From Cyanoderma ruficeps (Eukaryota > Chordata > Aves > Passeriformes > Timaliidae): a DNA stretch of 64,000 bases. The stretch is from positions 5,044,081 through 5,108,080 of the forward strand of contig VZDJ01000219.1 of NCBI GenBank assembly GCA_008694505.1, given 5' to 3'. The notes below the pieces were generated by a model. It saw only the letters and a program-made list of their open reading frames with translations. It was not told the DNA's origin and did not search any database. The position numbers and the translations under genes are program-made. Shown here piece after piece: positions 57,250 through 64,000 of this stretch (the stretch's first letter is position 1; each line of letters opens with the position of its first letter).

Positions 57250-59460
57250 AATATATGAGGAAACTTGTAGTAATGCAGCCACAAAGGGAATTGCTTCCCC
57301 TCAGATAAGACTACATCTTATATTGCCATAAATGTTTGCAGTTCAATAATTTCAGCACCTCTGGAGCTAATATCAGCTAAAGATGGAGCCCATAGGACCT
57401 GATTAATCATCTACATCCCTGCAGTGTGACTTGGGTGAGCATGTGTGAAAAGGGGGGCACACACATGTATAGCACCCTTCCAAATCTGACTACTTTTGTA
57501 GAGCAAATATCATGTCTTTGACCTGAAAAGAAAACAATGGACTGATTGTTCATTGTAATTAGTAAGTGTGAAAGCTGGATTTTACCCTGGCATAATTAAT
57601 TTCTATGACAATGCTGTGCAAATCTGCAGTCTCATGTGGCAACTGCAGTTTCTCCTTCTCATGGGGCAGGGAATGTTTTCTTCTTCATTAATGATACTTG
57701 GGCCCTTATGTAACACTTCCCAAAGGTAATGAGGTGATTTACATGGGGACATTGTTAGTAAGTGACAAGAGGGGCTGCAGGGACAGTACCACATTGTGTG
57801 GTGGTGAGTCAGGGGTGCTGTGGGTGGGACCCCACAGGATGGGAGCCAGGGCTCCCCCAGCTTTCAGGGTAACTGCAGCTCTCCCAGCACAATTGGCTTG
57901 GAGCAGAGTGAACACACAAGGGAGTTCTCTTCCAAACACCAAGGCTATGCAACTCTAAAGACAAAAAAGGGTAATTTGTTCACTCAAAGAAGTGTCATCA
58001 AGGCAGCTCTGCGTGTGAAGTTATTTCTGGCCACCAAGGAAATGGAAATCACTCATCAGCAGCACTGTTGCCAACCATGCCTGGCAGTGTCTCAGGAGGT
58101 TTCATAACCTTCCCCAGGACACCTGGGCTGCCTCACCTTGTTCTGTGCTCAGGAACAGCCCTGGCTCCAGCAGAGAGCTGGGAGGAATTCCTTGTTCATT
58201 GCCAGAAGCGATGTGCTTGGCAAGTGCTCTTTGGGAAGGGTGAGGGAAGAGCCAAGCTCCCAACAAGAGCACTAAGCTTTGCCAATATCCCTGTCAGCTT
58301 GGGCCAGTTGGTATTAGGGTCTCTCCTAAATATTTCCCATATAGGCCAGTTTCTATTTTAAGTCTATATTTGATTTTTAGATATGTAATTTCATAGAAAA
58401 TGTCTGACAAAGCACAGATGGGTTTTGCCAGATTTAATTAGGGAAATTTTGTGTTGAGTCAGGGATATGTTTCCTTCTGGATAGTCTTCTAAATAATAAT
58501 AACACTACTACTAATAATAATAATAATATGAATATTTGAGACTGGATGATGTTCTAAGTCCTTTGTCTGAGTATGTTTTGGGTTGTCCCTACTATAAAAA
58601 CAAGTCTGCATGTTAACCATGGTCATGTTATTCACTGTTCATTTACCTGCTTTGCAACCTGGAGAAGTTATGTACATTGCTATGTGAAAGGTTCTTGTAG
58701 CAAAAAGCATGTGGAAAATGGTTGTTATGGATGTACTTTCCAGCACTGCTTTCGTTCAGCTCTCTGATGAGAAGCCTGAATCATTCTCTCAAAGGGCAAC
58801 ATTTTAGTATCAAGCTGCTCTTGCTTGGTCTGTTGTTGTCCAGACCCCTCATTTCCCAACCAGACTGTTGTGAGGTCAAGTAGCTTTGGGCCTCTCTTTT
58901 CAACTGACAACCTGAGGTAGAGTAGGTTAAAATGAGTTACCAAGATGAAAGTTTACATGTGCTAAACTGGCACACTGAAAGACCAAAACATGTAAATAAT
59001 CAACGAAAATGCCTTTGTACTTTCTCCTATGTGAGTTTCAGTATCTGTTGGTAACACAAGGAAGCCCATTCTGCTCCTCACCTCCGGAGGTGGGAGAAAT
59101 CAGGGAAGGACAGTCTCCTTTACTTTCTCCCACATGTGTCTGGATCATTTGCAACAGGGGAGGCTGTGGCAAGAGATTCAACCACCACTGTTGACTGTGT
59201 ACAGGATTTACTGTAACACAGTAACCACACTGTTACTGTGTACAACGATTTAATAACCAGACCCAACTGACACTGTGGGCTGTATGTTCACCTAAGCCAT
59301 TGACACCTTCTAAACCCACGTATCAAATAATTTTTGCACCAGATACCTTTTGGAACAGTGTCACACCTTTTAATACACACCTACCTGGAAAACATACTCT
59401 GACTTAATGTCAAATAGCTTTGAAGCTGCTGGAGAGAAGTAGCAAGATGTTATCAATAGG
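57250..59460. other. CSF2-IL3 intergenic sequence, proximal part
   Basis: No gene recognised. A trinucleotide (AAT)-type microsatellite lies at 58,491-58,528. Open frames (57,698-57,958, 58,068-58,361) lack signatures. Confidence 0.5.
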
Positions 59461-59466
59461 CTCATA

Positions 59467-59808
59467 TGACAGCCACAGCTGGTCTGAAACTGCACAGATG
59501 AATTTGGCCATAACAGAACCCCAATTCAGCTAGCCTCGTTCGTTAAAGTGTAGAAGTAAACAAGTCCCTGGATGAGACAATGGCAGGTTGGATTTGCACT
59601 CAAACTAGGGAGCCCAGCCCATCCCATTCAGTCCTGAATGCAGACATCTGAGTGGCCAGTGAGCTGGGCAGTGCTGAGACCCTGAGCAATCAGGTGCTCA
59701 GTTGTGGGAATTTTGAACCCCCTTTTGAAATGGATAAACATTGGCTGTTGTTGCATGACCTTCATTGTGTTCAGTCGTGTGCCTGTCTCCAAAACTGCAA
59801 CCAAACAC
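59467..59808 (+). mobile_element. Degenerate LTR, family A copy 3
   Basis: A diverged plus-strand relative of the elements at 39,351 and 42,029. Shared blocks in the same order are GCACAGATGAATTTGGCCAT (against GGACAGATAAATCTGGCCAT), an AACAAGTCCCTGGATGA block, a GTGGCCAGTGAGCTGGGCAG block, TTTTGAACCCCC and GGCTGTTGTTGCATGACC. The TATA box is lost (CTTTTGAAA) and the poly(A) signal is degraded to GATAAACA. Ends are approximate and no target duplication was found. Confidence 0.7.
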
Positions 59809-59814
59809 AGAGGG

Positions 59815-60745
59815 TCATGCTCAGACAGCAGCTCCATGGGCACAGGTTGCATCTTTTGGTGATGCTGCAGTGACCAGGTGTTGGTGCCAAGCCCTCCTGC
59901 CTCCTCTGACTCCTGCTCAAAGCCAGTCTTCTCTTAGAAGCTCTGGGGCCTGACAGAGTTGTTTTCCTTTCAACTCTTTCTGTAATGAGAGGTGAGAGCC
60001 TGCTGTGCTTTATTAAACCCTTTTTATTTAGAGTTTTTTATAAAAACATGTTTGTGACCAAAAAGACTCTAAACAGTACTGGTCATGTTTTTAACCAGCT
60101 GAAGAGTTTCGAGGATGTTTGCACAGGGAGCTTTGAGAAGCTGGGATAAACAAGCAGAACACCAAATTTCTCAAAGTGGTGAAAAATATTTGATGTTACA
60201 AGTCTGAGAGTTGTGCATCTAGGGGATGCCCTAGTGAGTTTGGCCACTTCAGAGGAATTGAGGCACGCAAGCCCGTTTTCTGGCTCATTCAGAAAACAGC
60301 TCCTCTGAAGTCTTCATTCACCTTTCTGTGACACCTCTGAACTCTTTAGAGTAATACTGAGAAAAGATGATTAAAAACCTGAGCGAGTAACTCACAGCCC
60401 TTCTTTTTATCGTTCTCCTCTGGCTGACCCCGTTGCTGTGGCGGAGGACAGGCCAGGGCTGCCACCTAGAGAGCAGCCACCGCCACTTGCACAAGCATCC
60501 TTACAGCCCTCTTTGGGAGAGCAAACGCCGGCCAAACCTCGGCACAGCAGTGTGCGTGCGGCAAATGCAGACAGGAGGGGCTGCCTGCTCTGGGACTTAT
60601 CCCAGCCTGAGGGCTGAGGGGTTGCCTGGGGGAGATGAATAATAGTGTTAATAATTTTATTTGTACTTGAGCAAATGATTGTAAAGGCAGTGTCTGGGAG
60701 TATGTGTGTCTGCTGTTCTCCAGCCTGTTCTAAGGGAAACATTAT
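59815..60745. other. Intergenic sequence
   Basis: No gene recognised. The part 60,410-60,640 is moderately GC-rich with a few CpGs, without an identifiable exon. Confidence 0.4.
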
Positions 60746-60748
60746 TGT

Positions 60749-60950
60749 AGGATCAGAGAATCACAAGACAGTTTGGGTCAGAAGTGACCTTAAAGCTGAT
60801 TTAGTCCCAGTCTCCTGCCGTGGGCAGGGACACCTTCCATTTTCCCAGGTTGCTCCAAGCCCCTTCCAACCTGGCCCTGGACAGTTCCAGGGATGGGGCA
60901 CCCCCAGTGTCTCAGGGCAGCCTGCTGCAGTGTCCCACCATTTTGCAATC
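60749..60950 (-). mobile_element. CR1 LINE 3'-end copy
   Basis: The plus strand reads GGATCAGAGAATCACAAGAC, then a GTTTGGGTCAGAAGTGACCT tract, CTCCTGCCGTGGGCAGGGAC and CCAACCTGGCCCTGGACAGT, the reverse complement of a CR1 3' end. It is diverged and 5'-truncated. Confidence 0.88.
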
Positions 60951-60954
60951 TTCC

Positions 60955-62030
60955 GTCTCCACTATGGGCAATGGTCCACAGCATTTCCCATTGTCCTGGC
61001 CCATTGCTTTGTCTCTCTCTCAGAAGATTTCTGCTAAAAAATTGTAAAACTTTATTTGGAAGAAAACTTTTTCTATGCTTTCCTCTCTCATTGCACAGGA
61101 TCATGGCTCCTTGCCTCCTCAGAAGGTTAACTATTCCTCTCTTTTGCATTCAGTCCCAAATGAGAGAGCAGCTTTGCATGCAGTGTGTAGGATTGTGCTC
61201 CAGCTCACCAAAGAGCTTTCAACCTTTGAGCTGGTGGTCAGTACCAACCCTTGCAGGCTGTGTGCCAGTCTGGATGTGATGGGACTAGAACGTCCCCTCG
61301 GGTCCCTTGTGGGTCCTGCCATTACAGGAGTTACAAGCTCCTTCCCAAAGCACTGACCTACCCAGGGTCACCTTCTTCCTGCTCTCTCAACCCCTCACGA
61401 GGTGGCTGCTTTGACCTAAGGCCACTAAAAATGCCGAAGTTTTATTTTTTGCATTCTGTATTTTTGTAGGTGTTGGTAAATGTTTTATTGCTGACTATTT
61501 TGGGGTGACAGAGAGGTGATGACTAAACCTATTGCTAGGTTGTGGTTTTTTCCCTGTTCATACAGTGACTGTTTCGTTCTTCCCCCACAATCAAGAAACT
61601 CCTCTTAAGGTGTTGTTACAGAAATTGGCTAATTTTTAAAACTTGTGGGTTGCCTTAAGGGATCCCTGCAGATTCCAGCATGGATATCACTCCCTCTTCA
61701 ACCTGACTTTTCCTGCAGATAATGTGGTGTTTGGGGCATCCCACAGGCACACCGTGGACTGCACAGCCATTGCTCTCTGCTAAATTCTCCATGAATCATG
61801 TGTTTTAGGGAAATTCTTTTTAGGTACTCAGTCATGCCTGCAAAACTACATGAATATGATGGGCTAGGTTTGGGTTGCTCAGAGGGGAAGGTATGAATCC
61901 AACAACCCTGACGTCCCTGTTAGTTTCCCCATCAGAGCTCCAAAATGGATTTTTTTTTTCTGTTGGCTACATTTTGCTTTCTTCTGCATGAGTGAATCTT
62001 CCTGAAATCAGAATATCCAACTGGATGGGA
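60955..62030. other. Intergenic sequence
   Basis: No gene or intact mobile element recognised between the CR1 copy and the ISRE-like region. Overlapping frames at 60,893-61,356 are partly CR1-derived and show no domain. Confidence 0.4.
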
Positions 62031-62072
62031 AAGAGGAGATGCTGGAGGGAGAAGAGGAGATGCTGGAGGGAG
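62031..62072 (+). repeat. Perfect 21-bp tandem duplication
   Basis: Positions 62,031-62,051 and 62,052-62,072 are identical (unit AAGAGGAGATGCTGGAGGGA plus G). It lies immediately beside the ISRE-like element. Confidence 0.9.
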
Positions 62073-62082
62073 ATCTCCATCG

Positions 62083-62110
62083 GTGAAGTGAAAGTGAAAG
62101 AAAGAAACTT
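62083..62110 (+). promoter_or_regulatory. ISRE / IRF-like GAAA repeat element
   Basis: The sequence contains GAAGTGAAAGTGAAAGAAAG followed by AAACTT, so several GAAA cores are spaced as in interferon-stimulated response elements (GAAANNGAAA). It lies about 5.4 kb upstream of the CSF2 start and downstream of the IL3 stop, so it could be an enhancer for either gene. This is motif evidence only. Confidence 0.5.
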
Positions 62111-62334
62111 AATCCTGATGCACTATTTCAGTGCTATTTTTACCCAAATTTGAAAACACTAGTGGTATTAGGTGGTATCAAGACCTAAGGATGGTGATTC
62201 TCTACACAATTTTTTGTCATTTATCTATAGTCTATATGATAAACCTTAAGATTTCTGAATATCCTGCTGACACTGTCCAGACCTCACTGGTAAGAGACAT
62301 TCATTCAATCAAACAAAATTATTTTTAGATAAAA

Positions 62335-62510
62335 TGTTCCTTACCATAAATATGTATTTATGTTTATATTATAACATTTATTCTATAGATAATACATCAA
62401 ATATTATGCAGTCTAGATATTTTATATCTAAAACATATGTATCATAATACATATTTTATATATTATACATAATACAATAAACTTTTATATATAAAATGTC
62501 TGTGTGCTTG
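62335..62510. repeat. AT-rich low-complexity tract
   Basis: About 175 bases are nearly all A and T, with many short palindromic TATA/ATAT runs. It lies beyond the likely IL3 poly(A) site. Confidence 0.8.
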
Positions 62511-62577
62511 TGTTATATATGCCACAAAAAAAAAACCCAAAAAACAACCCTGCCAGTTCTATCTTTGTGCAGGAAAT

Positions 62578-62583
62578 TTATTT
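62578..62583 (-). terminator. IL3: Candidate IL3 poly(A) signal
   Basis: TTTATT on the plus strand gives AATAAA on the minus strand about 650 nt beyond the stop codon, the first canonical signal after the AU-rich element. A second lies further on at 62,378-62,383. Confidence 0.5.
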
Positions 62584-63081
62584 TGCATAGATTCTGTTAG
62601 AGTTTGGGTACATTTCATAGAGTTCTGCATACAAGTTTCCCAAGTACTTAAACATAGAAGATGTACAAGAGCTGTGCACACAACACACAGCAGCAATGAG
62701 AACAGTCATGCTTATACCATTTGCACTTCATATTTTTAACATTTTAAAATGATTGTCACTGCTGTTGTGGCATAATAAGAGTCATCAGTTAAAAGAAGTA
62801 TTTAGGTAGAGTTAGAAAAAGTGCATCCTTTTATAAGATTGTCCGCTGAAAGTGCCTCAGGCTCCTGGAGGTGAGGTGAAGGTGCAGAGTGACATGGATG
62901 GCTCTATTCCACAGGCTGGTCTTGTTCTGGCTCTGAGAGCACTTAGGTGATGCAGAGCTGAGCCTTGGGGTTGTGGCTTGGAACAGCACGTAGAAGAAAT
63001 AGTGTGACAAAAACTCCCAAACTGGATCCCCAGAGCAGCTCTTCTAAAGCAAATACTTATTGTATTTCTTCCTTGTAAAAA

Positions 63082-63145
63082 TAAATAATTTGAGGTTTCT
63101 CTAAATAAATAGAATAAATAAATAATAATAAAGATCCAAATAAAT
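63082..63145 (-). promoter_or_regulatory. IL3: AU-rich mRNA-instability element in the IL3 3' UTR
   Basis: On the minus strand six ATTTA pentamers occur within 64 nt (plus-strand TAAAT at 63,082, 63,102, 63,106, 63,115, 63,119 and 63,141), several overlapping to form TTATTTATT nonamers. The cluster starts about 90 nt after the stop codon. Such class II AREs mark short-lived cytokine mRNAs, which supports the identity of the gene. Confidence 0.88.
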
Positions 63146-63234
63146 AACAGCTCCCAATAGCATTGCCTGAAGGAGGATATGCTAAGCTCAGGTCTTCTGG
63201 CAATCTGGACAGGTGCCTCGAACTCCTTTGAAGC

Positions 63235-63943
63235 TTAGTCTTTTTCCTCTGGATTGGCCTTTTCACCCAAGAACCTTAATAAATATTCCAAATTCTTGAA
63301 AAAATCGTACTCTTCCACTGGCTCCCATTGATATTCCTTGAGGGCAGACTGAAAGGAGAGGAGTGAAAAGAATCAGGACATGTAAGTTATATTCTGTTCT
63401 CTGACTAGGTTTTTTTTTTCTTATTAATTAATTTTAAGGCCACAAAGACTCTCATGAAGACATTGGGGTTTGAATGGCTGAGGAATGTGTTACATGTTGC
63501 ACCTTGTGCAGCTGTTTCTAAGCCAGGGCTCCAGTCCCCACCCGCACCAGGGCACCTCCACTTGGAGGTGTCTTAGCAAGGAGACATTGGGAAGAGGTGA
63601 CCAGAGCACTGGGGCCATGCCAAGTGCCAGCTACTGGCTGGAAGCTGCTCCCACTGCCACATGACCAGGAGGCAGTGGGTGCTTTGGTCAGACACTTGTT
63701 CTCAGTGCAGCCAGGAAAAACCACAGAATCCTTCATGGTCCTCTAAAACAGGAGGAAACAGTGAGCAGGGAATCAGGCCAAACATACCATCCATCCGGTG
63801 CATGACTTTCCGTAAGCCTGGATTTTCTTCAGTTTCAGAACTATGTGAGGTATGGGCCCCACACTCTCTTTGTTGTTATTTAGGGCTTGAATAAATCCTT
63901 CCAGATAGGTGGCTGCATTCTCTCCTGCCTTCATCACGTTGTT
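63235..63943 (-). CDS. IL3: Interleukin-3-like cytokine, 3' exons only (partial)
   Basis: Two coding exons of a short-chain four-helix cytokine: 63943-63788 (156 nt, 52 codons) and 63348-63235 (37 codons plus TAA at 63237-63235), joined in phase 0 across a 439-nt intron with AG/GT borders. The first exons and signal peptide lie off the right edge. The larger exon starts NNVMKAGEN and carries a helix (YLEGFIQALNNN), a proline link and one cysteine (KSC). This parallels the human IL-3 ENNLRRPNLEAFNRAV...LLPCLP region. The last exon ends in an amphipathic helix (YDFFKNLEYLLRFLGEKAN), as in IL-3 and GM-CSF. It lacks the extra GM-CSF cysteines. Order P4HA2, CSF2, IL3 matches mammals. The 156-nt exon corresponds to human IL3 exons 3 and 4 (96 and 42 nt) fused, so the gene may have four exons. 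The 3' UTR ARE supports a cytokine. The protein match is weak; KK34 or another family member remains possible. Confidence 0.7.
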
Positions 63944-64000
63944 CTGGAATAAGAAAGTTTAGTAATTTTGTCTTTTCTGTGCTGTATTCCTGGCACAGAT

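Noticed and set aside
57250..62030. A third cytokine gene (such as KK34) between the two cytokine genes
   Set aside because: No exon with signal peptide, four-helix pattern and splice sites was found; frames there derive from CR1, LTR or chance.

Overview
This is avian nuclear DNA. The CR1 LINE 3' ends (4.9, 47.8, 57.0 and 60.8 kb), the short retroviral LTRs, the very long introns and the gene content all point to a bird. The order is that of the vertebrate T-helper-2 cytokine locus (human 5q31, chicken chromosome 13): P4HA2 on the plus strand, then two four-helix cytokine genes on the minus strand, read as CSF2 (GM-CSF) and IL3. P4HA2 and the cytokines are tail to tail, as in mammals. The species cannot be fixed from this window.

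Layout. 1-11.3 kb holds no gene I can support; it contains a small orphan CpG island with a 21-bp tandem repeat (4.26-4.48 kb) and a CR1 fragment. 11.35-12.46 kb is a large GC-box-rich CpG island, the P4HA2 promoter and non-coding first exon, followed at once by a 34-bp minisatellite whose units carry splice-donor-like GTGAG. The P4HA2 coding exons run from 18,678 to 38,268. I placed every coding exon by splice sites and reading phase, including a pair of mutually exclusive exons (34,585-34,644 and 34,713-34,778). They give proteins of 539 or 541 residues.

38.7-54.5 kb is gene-free and repeat-rich. It contains two copies of a ~340-bp LTR family (one a clean solo LTR with a 6-bp target duplication), a separate 972-bp solo LTR, a CR1 fragment and an LTR-like TATA/poly(A) module lying against the CSF2 3' end.

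The CSF2-type gene occupies 54,552-56,652 on the minus strand: four exons, 170 codons, a signal peptide, the four GM-CSF cysteines, a TATA box with paired GATA sites, and an unusual cysteine-containing C-terminal extension. The last two exons of an IL3-type gene lie at 63,235-63,943 (minus strand) and continue off the right edge; its 3' UTR has a dense AU-rich element. Between the two cytokines are CR1 copies, a third copy of the LTR family and an ISRE/IRF-like element.

Function. P4HA2 is a constitutive ER collagen-modifying enzyme subunit with a housekeeping-type promoter. The cytokines are inducible secreted haematopoietic growth factors; they share the locus by ancestry, not pathway. No wholly new system was found. 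The most interesting items are the cytokine gene architecture, the transposon insertions around the CSF2-type gene, the paired alternative exons of P4HA2 and the donor-bearing minisatellite.
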